Shown here: one piece after another, positions 11,141-23,700 of the stretch | Position numbering within the stretch: position 1 is the stretch's first letter | How the letters are laid out: every line of letters starts with the position of its first letter | Source: Durusdinium trenchii | Taxonomy: Eukaryota; Sar; Dinophyceae; Suessiales; Symbiodiniaceae | Direction: 5' to 3' | NCBI GenBank assembly: GCA_963970005.1 | Contig: CAXAMN010021573.1 | Span: forward strand, 390,217 to 454,216 | DNA: 64,000 bases | Translations under genes and position numbers: made by a program | Notes under the pieces: model-generated | What the model was told of the DNA's origin: nothing | What the model saw: the letters and a program-made list of their open reading frames with translations, nothing else | The model's database searches: none

Positions 11141-12107
11141 GCCAACGGAACAGCAGGAAACACAAGTAGCAACACTTGGGCCAAATGCCTTCCAGTGGCT
11201 ATAGGGTTTGAACAATTGATATCAAGATGCCCTCGACTCTGAACTCCGCACACGCAGGACTTGGACTCCGCACGATGCTCTTGCATCCGCGTCCACCGCG
11301 AGAAAGAACTGGCGGACGAGTGCACGTGCTGCTTTCCGCCCGTGGTATTTGGTTGTTTGAAAGGATCTACCCTTCCAATGCTTTGTGGTTATATTTTTGA
11401 TATGGTCGTGGCCCCTATCCTGAAAATATTCTTAGGACCTTCCTTTCCGCATTCCAGCATGTTCAAAGGCCCCCCATGGGCCCTCAACGCTCTGGAGCCA
11501 TCGTGCTTGAAGTCACGTGTGTGCCTGTGCAGCGGAGCAACGGGGCGATCGAAACCATCCGAGATCTATTGGTAAACCAAATTATAGGGTTTTCTACCAA
11601 TACCCGAGGTATCGGAACGACACCCGATGTTTCGGTGGCCCTGAGGCCCAAACCCGATGTTTGCAAGCAGACCCTTTAATTTTTATGGGTTCAGGCTTAC
11701 AGGGTATATTGTATCCTCGAAATGAGGTACTCCCGTTTGCGATCGGAAAGTCTCCAGGATATATAATAAGTTCCGGATGTTTGTTGACACCGCTCAATCA
11801 ACTTTGATTCAGGTTGGGGATGAAGGGCTCAACTTCGGGATTCAGATGAAAGTCTTGCGCCCATCGCAACCTTCTTTGCCCCTCAACAAGGAAATCACCT
11901 CCGAAAACCACTGCGAGTTGGTGTGACCTTCCAAAGTAATCTAGAAAATGGGATGTGGTTCCTACATGTATCATATAAATGAATTATATAGTTGCATACT
12001 GTATATATATACATATATATATATGATCATATATACAGTATGTATATGTGTACCCATTTTCTGAGACTCCAGGTGTGTGTGTGTGTGATCTCTCACCTTC
12101 ACCGAAG
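11141..12107. other. Intergenic stretch between divergent genes
   Basis: No reliable exon was found between the minus-gene ATG and the first weak plus-strand FG-GAP exon. The stretch holds a segment sharing ACCCGATGTTT phrases with the 4.2-kb repeat and an AT-rich palindrome at 11994-12043 (CATACTGTATAT ... ATATACAGTATG). The arrangement implies divergent transcription from this interval. No TATA box or other promoter element can be assigned with confidence; dinoflagellate promoters are poorly defined. Confidence 0.4.
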
Positions 12108-12162
12108 GAATGACTGCTTCGGAGAACGGTTGGACGCTTCGCTCTCGCCGAAGCGCGATCGA
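12108..12162 (+). CDS. Weak candidate FG-GAP exon
   Basis: After an AAG acceptor the frame encodes NDCFGERLDASLSPKRDR, matching the FG-GAP pattern DxFGxxLxxSLSxxxD. A possible GTGGTC donor follows. A phase-0 join to 13691 (VLLESERVPVGLIGHGALV) would extend a blade. Near 13855-13895 a frame with GRVRCRRNGSG could be its third strand. These matches are much weaker than those from 16.5 kb on, and the poly-G run between them makes frame reading unreliable. Confidence 0.3.
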
Positions 12163-13489
12163 GTGGTCCACCGAAGGACGAGTTAGAACCCCCGGCGACC
12201 GGATTCGGGGAACTTTCGATCAAGCCACGCATAAGACAACAGGCGTTGTTGTTATTTAGGACTCGGACTGTCAATTACAAGGGGTTTTGCTGTTGGAATC
12301 TGTTGGACAATAGAGGAAGTCTGACTGCAGGCGAGAATCCGAAAGGTGATCCTTGTCAGCGGAGTGGAGCGATGCGAAGTTCCCTTGATATAGCTTCAGC
12401 AGGCTACTATCCCAGAAAACGGTTTTGCAGCCCAGATCTAGGTGACAGCGACTAGGTGAGGTCACCAGAAGATGTTTGTGGAACAATAGACCCAGGGATC
12501 TTACTTGGTATGGTTGACAACAGATTTCTGGAAGTTGTTTCAGAAGGGCTTTGCATGCCTTCAGTGCATTCCGGTGGCCTTTCACTTCTAGTTACAACCC
12601 TTCTTTTGCAGGTGCGATGGTGAGACTGACCCTGCCCTAGAGCAAGATCCCTTCCTTAGCTACGATGGGCTGCTAGACCATCCTGTGTGGTGGAGGCTGT
12701 TTTTGGGAGAGAATCAGAGAGCATCCCTCCAAGTTTGGATGAGCAGATCGGGACTTGGGGTGTAAACAGCTCGTTGGTCAGAACTCGGAGACGTCCTACT
12801 CTACTCAGAGGCGCTCGAAACAAAAAATTCAAATCCATTTGAAGTGACAGCCCCCTACTCTTGGCCCCTAAAAATTTGAACGTGTGACGTGTGATGGGGA
12901 CAGTGTGATGCAGACCCATATAAATCATTATATACTGCTATGACAGAACTTCAGCAGGCTGCAGGACTGACACAGCTCTTGCACAACGCATGTTAAATCA
13001 TAAAACCTTGCTTCTTTGGGGAGTAATGACCCGGCGCCCAGGTGGTAATGGTTCACCAGTTCTGAGACTTTCTCATCGTTGACCAGTTCTTGAATAAACC
13101 TTAAGAGCAAAAGCTACACATAAAGCACTTTCCTAGCAGGGGTTGGGTTTGGGGGGGCCCGAATCAAACCCTTCCCATTGGAGTTATTTTTGTCTAATCC
13201 ATAATCCATACCTAGGCTCTGTCTCATTTCATTACCTGTAGCAGTTGGTAAAAGGTCTTATCACATTACTTTGTCGCCTGTTTTAGAGACGTCGGCCTGC
13301 AACCTAACCATCATCCACTGGGCCCTGATGTCAGGCATATACCCCATCCATACACCAAGAGCAAACACCCAAATTATCCCAAGACCAGCTTACGTCACCT
13401 CGATCGGGTGCTTTGCGGTGGAACGGGGTTGATGTCCATGTATTCCCGAACAGGGTCGATGTCAATTTTTTCCCGGTTTCTAGATTCTA

Positions 13490-13578
13490 TACCAGGACCC
13501 TCCGACAGGTCACCCATTGAGGCCTGTTAGGGTCCAACAACCCTCAACTAACAGCCTGTTGGAGGGTGCTGGTAGACA
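13490..13578. repeat. Dispersed repeat, copy 1
   Basis: The segment contains AGGACCCTCCGACAGGTCAC and GGTCCAACAACCCTCAACTA, then ACAGCCTG...GAGGGTGCTGG. The same order of phrases returns at 58921-59012, more than 45 kb away and in the same orientation. The unit includes small inverted phrases (GTTAGGGTC / ACCCTCAACTAAC), suggesting a non-autonomous mobile or introner-like element. Confidence 0.7.
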
Positions 13579-13690
13579 TTTCGAGACAGTCAGATTCTAT
13601 GCCAGATTCTATATAGCGACAGTGTTCCCAAGTCGAACATCTTGAACGAACGTGTTGAAACAACATGTTGGGTCGGAACGCTCCACGAAG

Positions 13691-13895
13691 GTCCTGTTGG
13701 AGTCGGAGCGAGTTCCTGTTGGGCTCATCGGACATGGAGCGCTCGTCTCAACTCTTTTGTACCCCCCGACGGTGGAGCGCCAAAAAGCCGGACACACGCG
13801 GGAGGGGGGGGGGGGGGGGGGGGATGTGCGGATTCGGAGTTCTGCAGATGGAAGGGATCCAAGAACGGTAGAGTTCGATGTCGAAGGAACGGTTC
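13691..13895 (+). CDS. Weak candidate FG-GAP exon pair
   Basis: The first patch, after GAAG at 13690, encodes VLLESERVPVGLIGHGALV. The second, near 13855, encodes KNGRVRCRRNGSG, which resembles the SGxVYVFxRNGSxW strand of FG-GAP units. Between them lies a poly-G tract (about 13803-13823), where the sequence may be wrong. The order fits a blade started at 12108. Other frames here look equally open, so this is a suggestion only. Confidence 0.22.
13803..13823. repeat. Poly-G homopolymer run
   Basis: A near-unbroken run of about 20 G lies in a GC-rich patch (GGGAGG followed by the run). Its length is probably inaccurate in the assembly, and frames read across it should not be trusted. Confidence 0.85.
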
Positions 13896-13928
13896 TGGAA
13901 TATGTCCCAGACACTCCATGTCTGTCAT

Positions 13929-13986
13929 GCCTACATTGACCCCTCAAACCACCCCAATGTAGGTAAATATACCATACATGGAGTGT
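13929..13986. repeat. Palindromic dispersed repeat, copy 1
   Basis: CCTACATTGACCCC ... GGGGTGG-type arms read CCTACATTG at one end and CAATGTAGG at the other, followed by CCATACATGGAGTGT. The core returns as its reverse complement at 19684-19745, with the same CCATACATGGAGTGT tail in direct orientation. This fits a small inverted-repeat element whose central part flipped. Confidence 0.6.
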
Positions 13987-15266
13987 TTGGGTGTTGGAGT
14001 ATGTTAGAAGTCTCGGCATTTTGAAGCCTTCAGACGGAGGACCTCGGCTCCAGGTTTGCTTTTCAAAGCGTGATCGTGGCGTTGCCCTCCCCTTCAAGAA
14101 AGAAATTAGTTCCGAGCTTCACCTATTAAGGATACGGCCAGTACTACGGCAGAGGACAGAGGTCAATCCTGGATGGGGCTCCGGAGTGTTTGGGGGTGAG
14201 TGACTGAAGGGCCGAAGTATGTTCGTTTCGCGGGAAGTTGGAGACCCAGAAAGTAGAAAGTCTTGTCTTTGTTGCATCATCGAAACCGCTTGTTTACTCA
14301 CTCGTTGATATTTTTGGCTGCTGCAGGCACACTACTCGTGCCACACGATGCAATGCAAGGCGCCGGCGCATTGCGCTGCTGTTTCGTTTGCTGCCACCAT
14401 GAGGCTTGAAGCCAAAGAAGGTAATTTTGATACATTGCGATAGTATCCATGGGAAAAAGATGGAAAAAGGCATAAAACCATTCAAGTTGTTGGTGTTTGT
14501 TGAGGGTTTGTTATGCCTGATAGGATGGTTCACGATGTCACCAAGGACATTCCTCCTGGCAACAACCAATGGATGCTAAAGATGCACCCACAAGCCGTTT
14601 TGCGGGGGTCCATGTGGGTTTCCGCAGTATACCTATTACATTCCTTTGCAATGTATTTGTTGGGGTTGTTTGTTTCAAACAAAACAATTACAAAACATAG
14701 TTCTTGGGGCAGGCGGCAGAAGTTTCTGTAGTGCATGCACTTTTGGGATTTTGGATAGACTGGGGGACATGACCAATTAGTGATACTTCATCCAAAAGAA
14801 ACATCAAGAAACCACTTTCGGCGCCAAACCGGCACCGAAACGCCTCAAACCTGTTGTTGCACACTTGGCCCGTTGCACTACTGACAAACCAAAGGTAAAC
14901 CGGTAAACCCATGAAGCGGCAGTGTTTCCAGAAAACGACTATACATCAAGCCATCAAGCGACTGAAATTGTTTGAGTTTCACAAACCGACAACAATTTTA
15001 CATATCCGGGTGTCTGGTATGATAATGATCCTTCGATGCACTTTGATGCTCTCTTGAAGCATGTGCTCGCCTCAACCTACCTGGGCAAATGGGTACAAGA
15101 TGGTACCAGCACCTGCTTTGTTGTTTGGGTCATGTCCCATGTTCTATAGGGCACTTGAAGTTCGGGTCCCAGGTACCTCCTAAGAGGACCCTTCGCAGGT
15201 ACGCCCCAGCGGGCGCAGCTGCAGCTCCCCGCGCCCACCTCACGTCGCGACGAGGCCATCGACCAG

Positions 15267-15316
15267 GAAGTGCAGCTCCACTCCTCCGAGCGAAGTTTCC
15301 AAGATCGCTTCGGCAG
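15267..15316 (+). CDS. FG-GAP exon (linker plus FG)
   Basis: After GACCAG the frame encodes [16 protein letters not shown] and ends with AG before a GC donor (GCGCTT). The pattern xxLxxSxxSFQDRFG equals the linker and FG turn of an FG-GAP unit. Phase 2 joins exactly to the exon at 15805, giving FQDRFGR-SLTISG. The surrounding GC-rich sequence opens other frames on both strands, which I treat as shadows. Confidence 0.5.
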
Positions 15317-18300
15317 GCGCTTCTGGGCTCCTCCTCGGGCGTCCTCGTGTCCGGATTCACGTCCGAACCGTCGGTCGGAGCGTTCAGTGTGGAGCGGTTC
15401 GGCTTCGGTTTCGGTTCGACACGGCCGGGGAGCTCGGGTCGGGGGTCTTGGGGCCGGCTGAAACTGGAGTGGGTGGTTCCCCGGCCGCACCCGAGAGGGA
15501 TGCTTCAGGGTCTTTCCCGGACACGGATGTCCACCCCAAACACGCGTGCCTTGGGGCCGGCCGTTCCGACTGGAGCCTGAAAAAGCCGAATGAGTGGTGC
15601 GATGTTTCTTTGGAACTCCCAGAAGTTCGGCTAAGAAATCGTCTTTTGCTCCAGAGGTATATCACTTGGATTTGATTCTACTTGCTGTGAGAGGGCAAAT
15701 CAACCTCCCCGCATCTCCGTCTCCGCCATGGCCAAGGTTACTTTAGTTGTGTCTGTGTTTTGTTTTTGTTGGGTGTCCGCTGTCTCAACCCCTGCTTCTC
15801 TCAGGAGCCTCACGATCTCAGGCTGTCGGACAGGGGCCGTGGCCAGGGGTGGGGAAACACATCAGAAACAGCGAAGATCGAGCTCGTCAGCCTGGATTTT
15901 TGAGGGGACCTCAGAAAAAGATAGAAAAAGTAACCGCTACAATTAACATCAAGTATCCAGCACCCTCACTCCCACGTCTCCAATATATAGCTGGAGGGGC
16001 CTAATAGGCCCTGTTGGAGATGTTAATGACCCTGTGAAGTCAGGTGCTGATACAGTAACTGTTCTGTCATGTCCCATGTTCTAGACTTTTCTAGGATCCT
16101 TGGAGTCCAGTCCAGCGGAATGCAGGTGGTATACCGGATGACCGACGGACTGAAGGGTGACCTTTGTCGCGAGACGAAGGGTCGCGTCAGGTGGAGTTGC
16201 CACAAGGTCATGCAGGGTCCAATAAAACCATGGATTCAACCAATAAACCGGTATGAACACCGGTCACCGTCTCCCAGTTCGTTAGTGTTTCTGAACGCAT
16301 GCTCAACACCTGTTTTTGTCGGGTTCGTTCTGCCGAGCGAACGGACTCACAGAGTCGGATGGAACCTGGGTCTTCGCACACTCCATGAGGGGCACGGCAA
16401 TTGTTGAACAAATTTCCCACGAGATGTGGCCACTTAGTAAACTGGATCAGGAGATTTGGGTCTGTGATGGTCTGTGATCCTTTGCTTTCTCTCGCCAGGT
16501 GCTCTTGACGTTCGAACGTTTCGGTTTTCACAACTCCCAGGCCGATGGCACCGCAGTAACTGCAGGTGAAAATGGTTCAAGGACCATGTTTCGTTTCGTC
16601 ACCTCAGCTCCTGACCAGCTGACCTCTTTGATGTCTTATATCTCGTATATATATATATATATAAGACATCAAAGATATGTCTCCTGACCAGCTCCTGACC
16701 TCTTTTGATGTCCTTTGTTTGGGACCGAACTTACAGCCTTGTGGTGACCGAACCATCGATCTCGCTCCGCGTCCGACTCCGCGTGGCTCGGTCCGGACTT
16801 CGGGGGAGCGACCCGGTCGCTGGTGCAGGTGACACGGTCGCTGCCGGGGGCCTAAGACGAAGCGACATGAAGAAGAGGCCCAGACACGCCGCATGAGGTG
16901 TGGCAGATTTGCCATGATTTACATTCAAGTGGTTTAGGGGGTCAATTGCATATTCGATGCAGTGAATCTAGTGACCGCGAACTGGGTAGTCAGACGTCAT
17001 TCAGGACAGCCCTTACTTACTTCAGCTTCAGTAGCAGGGGGTCAACTGTCCATGCCCTTGGGCTCTACCAAACCCAAAGTTTACTTCCTGGTTGCAACTC
17101 TATCCAGTTTGTACTTCAACATCCATATTAGGTTCATGAGTCCAAACCCGGAGTTTCACGCTGGTAGCTTACCCTTTGCAGTAGTCTATTCCGTTCATGT
17201 TTGGTGGTCAACCAAGGTATCCCGGTGCCCTGACACATAGCATCCCATAGCCATATGTCTTCGACCTCACAAGCAATAAATGATCCCATACAACCACCCA
17301 TATTGGATCGCTTGGGACAGCGGTCTTTTGTATGCGACCCCCAGAAGGTTCGGTTCCAGAAGGTTCGACTACCCAGCTCAGCCGAGAAAGGGGGACCCGG
17401 TAGTAAAACATAAACCCAATCAAACCCATATCTACGAAGGGCTCCAAACACATCGGCAGAAGGTACTTGGAAGGATCTGTCCCTACCTTCTGTGTGGATG
17501 TGGGACAGGAGGTTCAGGGAGGGTTAATCTTTCGGGGGTCCGAAACCACAGCTCCTCCCAGTGGTTTAATGAAACCCCCTGCCCTCATCCTCCAGCCCTA
17601 TGGTAAAGAGTGGGATGCAGCCCATCACCTCCACCGGGATCTTGGTCGCTCAGGTCGGCGCGCCGGGGGACAACGACCGGGGCGATTTCAGCGGAGCGGT
17701 TTACGTGTTCCTCCGCAAAGCGGATACGTTTACCGAGCAGGCGAGTCATTCGATCACTGGGAATGGTGGGAATTTGTTTAGTGCTGATTCATGTTGAACA
17801 AACTAAAGAACAGATTATCGTGTTGATTCATGTTCAGATTCAATACATTTGGATGACAAAACCTCTTCATATGGGGAGCTGGTGAATCCCCTTTTTGGGG
17901 AAAAGGGTGTTTGTTCTGTCCCGCTCCCATGTTCCTGGACAGTAACTCCAAGCGATGCATGACACTGCATGGCTGCATGGTGAGAACTTTTGCTCCCCGC
18001 TTTAGGAGCAGCGAGGTTGGTTGGATTGGGCAGTGACATGGAATTGAACCCCTACCTGCTTTGCTGGTGCCTTTTTGACTAGCTCTTGCACGGAAGGGAG
18101 ATGGAGGGAGCTGGAGGGAGCCGGGGGCGAATGAATCCATATTCCCCATTAAATGGGGAGCCGAGGAGCTACAGGCAGTTCCCCAACCTCTTGCTAGTTC
18201 ATGTGTGCCCTTAACCATTGACCTACCATTGACCTGCCGTTGATGGTGAGTCGCCAGGCGAAGCTGACTGCCGATGATGGATTTAGGGATTCGTACTTCG

Positions 18301-20730
18301 GCCAGGATGTACGGGTACTCAGGACGTCCTGAGTCCGCACTGGCCACGGCCACTGTGTCCGGATGGGGAGGGGGGGAGGGATTTCCAGGAGAAAAGGGAG
18401 AAAGGAGCTATACCTGAGGAATCAGGAATCGCTGGCTAGTTATTTATGCGAATCTTAATGGAAGGTGGATAGTGGATAGCGGTTAGATGTGGTTAGTATT
18501 GCATGGTTGATCAATTGCGCCAAGGGAAATCTATGATCACTGAGTCTGAGCATCAACAACTGTGTTCCCTTTTTGGGGTGTTCATTTCTAGTGTTCAAAA
18601 GATTGTGGTGTGGCGCCAGTTGGGATTACATTTGCATCGATGTGCCATTCTGCGTTCGGTGTGCCATTTGAGGGTTCTGAGTCCCGCACCATGCCATGCG
18701 TTTCTCTGTGAGACTCGAAGGGTCGAAGACCAAGAGACTTCCGGTTAGACGAATCAATCAGTCTCCCGTGGTGCGGTATCGTGCGGTGTTTCCATTTTTT
18801 TTGGGGGGTAAAGAGCCTCTTGAGGTGCAAGACATATATTAAACATGGTTCCGCTCACAGGAGTGAGTGGAATTTAGACCCTAAGTGAGAGGATCACGGG
18901 ATCGGGCATCCTTCAATCACCACCCCTTTGCAACTCCTTGTGCTGACCACAAGGAATTGATGCCCCATTTGGCTTCCATCAGCGTGGCAGTTGTCATTTG
19001 CTACCTTGGCAGCCAGCTCAGGTCAGCATTTTTGGCGACGCCATCCTCATTGGCGCAGATCGAGATAGCCTCAGTGGGAAGAAGGCTCGACACATCGCCG
19101 TCCGGCTTGAGGTTATCGGGTGCATCGGTTTAGGGCCTGGTTCAAGGCGCAAATCCGGTCAAGTCCAATCTTTTTGAAGGAAAAAAACATACCTCATTGA
19201 CTGATCTACCTAGACCACATTGACTGGGCCCGATTTGCAACGCGAGAAAAACACAGAGGCACATATTCGCTCATTGCGTCAACGATGTGTGTAACTGGGT
19301 GACGCCTCATCTAGCGGCGTAGCGAGCGCTTTCGGAGGCCTGTCCTTTCATAGCCTACCGACCTCAACTCCAGGGGATTGCTCCAGGATTTTGGGCTCTG
19401 ACTACCTCCTGACAAGGTGTTTGCAGCAGTTTGCATAGGCATTGAAGGACTCTTTTGAGAATGTTTTTGGAGCCCTTGGGTATTTTTCATGATCTTGCAT
19501 CCTTGGTTTGACTTGTGTGACTTGACCTTGTTGTTGGCTGAGTACTGGATCGAAACAGAGACTGAGCGATGCATACTTTGCGGACAGGAACTACATACCT
19601 ACGTACATCCATGCATCCATAGATCCAATATACAGGTACAATATGTTGCAATACGCTACCCAGACGCTCAATGTATGCCATATATGCCTACATTGGGGTG
19701 GTTTGGGGGGTCAATGTAAGCATATATTCCATACATGGAGTGTATTATGGGCTACACTTGAATACAATGTATACCAGGACCTGCAAAGTGACCGTCCTGG
19801 AGATCCCCGGATGAAATCGATCACAGACAAACAGGCCTGCTACAGGGTCACGAGGCCAGACATCAAAGCTGTCACTTTGAAGGTCCATATGCAATACATA
19901 CCGAAAAGGGGCCGATACGTTGAGTGTGTTCGTTGCCACACAACCCTTCTCCAAGCAGGTTTTGCCAAACATCCGAAATAGCTCCCCGCCAACAGATAGA
20001 AAGCCCAATCCCCTCTAAACATGTATATCATTGCATCATGTATTTGTACTGTGTTTGCATGTTTTTTCCTTTCATCCTGTTTTAGGGCTCTTCAATCATA
20101 CGCCGCGCCAGGACTGCTTGTTTTTCGTGGGTCTCCTGCGTCTCCTCACACAGTGTCAGGGGGTCTCCTCTCGCCAGGACAGCGGCTCTGCATACATCTT
20201 CCGCCGCAATGTCGATGCTGCTCGGAATGTACAGACGGTCGTCGGACCGGGGAGGTCAAGTCCTCATTCCTCCAAACTTATTTGATCTTATGTTATATTA
20301 ATACTATAAATATATATATATATATGAGCTACCTTATTTATTTACGCAAAGCTGTTTAGTAAAGGACCGACATTGGGATTGCAGAATTTGCATTTTACTT
20401 GGAAAACGATAATGCACTCATCAAAAAACGATAACATATTGATAGCATCATGTTTAATTATAGGAAAGCTTAGTTTGCATAGCTGCAGTACAGCTTTTTA
20501 ACCATGAAGACCACCAGGGAACCTCGTTTCTGCTTAGTGTAGCCTTTCCCAAACCGTTTTTGACTTCGGACTTTGGCGACAGGTTTGTCCGAAATGTAGC
20601 TGTAGTCAAACGATAACCTAAACGATAACCAAACGATAACGTAAATGTAGACGAACCTGTGCTACGAAACCAGTGCCCCACTTGTACCATATCTTCCAAA
20701 CAAGCTAAAGACATGGCTGGTCTACTACTG

Positions 20731-20772
<42 letters not shown>

Positions 20773-23700
20773 TATATATATATACTACTACTACTACTAC
20801 TACTACTTCTACTGAAATTCAAGAGAAACTCAAACAAGTATACTCATCTAGCTGTGGACAAGGTGTCCTTGAAATTCATCGACGCTTTGTCGAAAGTCGG
20901 CCATGGATGAGCTGCTGGAGCCAGAGCCTCCAAACCCGGCTGTGGAGGCAGCTTCTGACAACCCACAGGAACAGACTTTGTCTTTTGAAGGCAGTGTGAC
21001 CGCTCTTTACTGTAAAGCTTTAGTGTAGTATACTATGTGGATGTTTCTTTGAAAGGCGGTGTGGCTGCTCTATACTAGAAGCTTTGACATAGTATGCTAT
21101 GTGGATATTTCTTTGGAAATCGGTGTGACCGCTCTAAACTATAAAACTTTTAGTATAGCATACTATGAGGGTGTTTTCTGTTGAGAGCGAAGTGACCGCT
21201 TTGTACCATAAAGTTTGGACCATAGTATACCATAGTATACCCACATAAAGCGGTGTAATCGCGTAGACGAGGAACACACAAAAGGGTTCGATCTTTCAAG
21301 GGGGGTGGCTGCTGTATTGGTTGAAAGCGGTGTGCCTGCTCATGTCAAAGCAATGTTGGCAAGTAACACAACCAATCCCAAAAGAAGTTTATGTCACAAG
21401 AAACACCAAAAACATGTTTGTTTCAATCTTAACCTCTTTGAAGTCTCAATGAGACAAGCAAAAGTGCAAACACATTAAAAACACAATGGATCCTTCTTAT
21501 GTCTACTTAAAAATGACGTATAACCGTATAACTTACTGTTTAATAAGATTTAAGGTACAAACATATATATGTAAATATATATAAGTGGGTTTTAAACAGG
21601 TTAAATATAAATAACTATTGTAGGACAAGTAGAAGCGGACCTATAGGCAGGGTTGGATGTTTTTTTTGTCAACGCGAGGTTTGTGCCTGGTGACGTATGG
21701 GAACCCGGTTGGTCGAATCCTTATGTAAACATGTCTTTTCCTTAACCAACAGTATTTGGAGACGGGTCAACTCCTGAAGCCCTGGTCACTTTGCCTGGGA
21801 CCAGGTTCTCGGGGGCTTTATAAAATGCCCACCCCACAAAGACACCAGCGTAGTTGTTCTAATTTGTGGGTTCCTCAGGTGACACTCTCCAAGTCTACCC
21901 GACTGTGGCCCTAAAGTGGTCTGGGTGGTCTGGACATGTCTGGACAAGTCGTTGTTTTCACCTTCTGTGCGGCCTGGAAAGAGGGTCAGAATAGGAAACC
22001 GAAGCTGGGGATTGACCAAATGCAAACTCCAAATCACCCCAACACACCTCCAAAAAACGGAGTTGTAGTTGTTCTTGGGCGGGGTATGACGATGCCTCGC
22101 CCGAGACGGAAACCTGGTGCTTAGAAAAAGACAACGTGTAGTTGTACCTCTTCGTGGGGTTGTGTCATTGTATAAACTGAGGTGACTGCGGTGCAAACCA
22201 AAGCCCCCGGCCAACTAAGCCAAGAAAATTGCCAACCATGGAAAAGAACAAATACCACCGTCCGGTGGTAATTGTTTGCCCTTGCCATCGCATTGTTTTT
22301 TTGTTCAGACTGTTTTTTACTGATTGGTCCTTCTTTGACCCTTCTGTCACGTTCTCTGTACACTGCATGTCACCTCTGTCAAGTTCTTTGTGCTGTTCCA
22401 ACGCCGGCTGGTCTCCCCCGGCTCCAACATCTGGTCCGGTTTGAGCCCGGTCCCGGCTTTTTTAGACACTAGGTTGAAGAGAGCTTGACACAAAGATAGG
22501 CCCCTAAGAGTCTATCATTGTAAAAAGAGGTTGGTGTAGCATGTTGTAGGCAGTTTATCTTGGTCCAACCGTTCTATCAACGGCCGTGTTTTTTAAATGG
22601 AAACCGCAGCCCAAGCAGATAAGGCAGATAAGTAATCGGTATACATGTTGGACTCTAGGGAATGTGGTGATGTGATTGCTTTTGGGAGTGCCACGGAAAT
22701 GGTAAGAACATGCTAAAAGGCATTGCTGCAAAACAGTGTTTTTTTCTACAGACAGACTAAAGCAGACTGATGTCTTTTTTTTGGCGTCAAGTTTTCAAAA
22801 TTTAGAATGCTTGTTTGTCCAACTCCACTCTTAAGTTGTACAATTTCTGGCGTTTTGTCAGTGTTCCAGGGGTGATGCATTTGCTGCTTAGGAATTGTGT
22901 TGATGGAGTTTTTTGCTCCTAGGCGGCTTCGCTTTCGAGTCGTTGGACTTCGCGCGTCAGCAACTCGCTGTGAGGTCTGGCAGCAGGAGGCCAAGCTTAC
23001 CGCCAAGGACTGCCAGAACGAGAATGAGTGGGGCTCGACTAAGTGAGTGGAATTACTTCACTCCGAGTGATCCCCACCATGACAGTTCAATCTGACAAAT
23101 TTTCTGGCATGTATTGAAACATTATGTTGGCATTCTTTCTGGCACATTCTGCTGCTTGGCAGATGTGATTGACACTCTTGCAAGACAGCCGCGTGCCGCC
23201 TGTCAGGTGTCTGGTCCGGTAGAGGCAAAGGAAGAAGAGGTTTACAGGACGCACAACAGAAATTGACATATATTGCGACAGTCTTTTTGGTTTCTTATTG
23301 TACATTTTTACTTGCCATATTGTCTGGCAGGTTGGTGTTTGTGGTTGTGCGTTGTGGTTCTGTGCTGTGGATGTGTCTTTCTGGCTGTGTGCTGTGGATG
23401 TGTCTTTGTGGATGTGTCTTTGTTTGTGGACATGGAGTATATGATGGACCTGTGGCCAGTGGATTCATTCGCCTTCCGCGGCCGGAGCGCGCTGGTTCAC
23501 CGCATGAGTTGAAGTAGCGCGTGTCTGTAACCGAAGCAACCTTTCGTTTGTTCATACACGCACCTTCTGCGTGTGCGTTTTGCCACAACAACACTGCCTT
23601 ACACAGATGCGCGCTCCGGCAGCGGAGTGCGCAGCTTGGAGCATGTGGATGCGTTGCTTTTTGCGGTGCATGGGGTTGTTTCGGTCAGTTCGCTTCGGTC

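Noticed and set aside
16740..16900. Additional FG-GAP exon with AGDTVAAGG
   Set aside because: Phrase fits the strand before the Gly-Ala loop, but including it disrupts the clean phase-0 join between 16555 and 17654; kept out of the exon chain.
18020..18080. GGTTCAATTCC on the minus strand, like a tRNA B box
   Set aside because: The surrounding sequence does not form a T stem of five pairs or an acceptor stem, and no A box is at the right distance.
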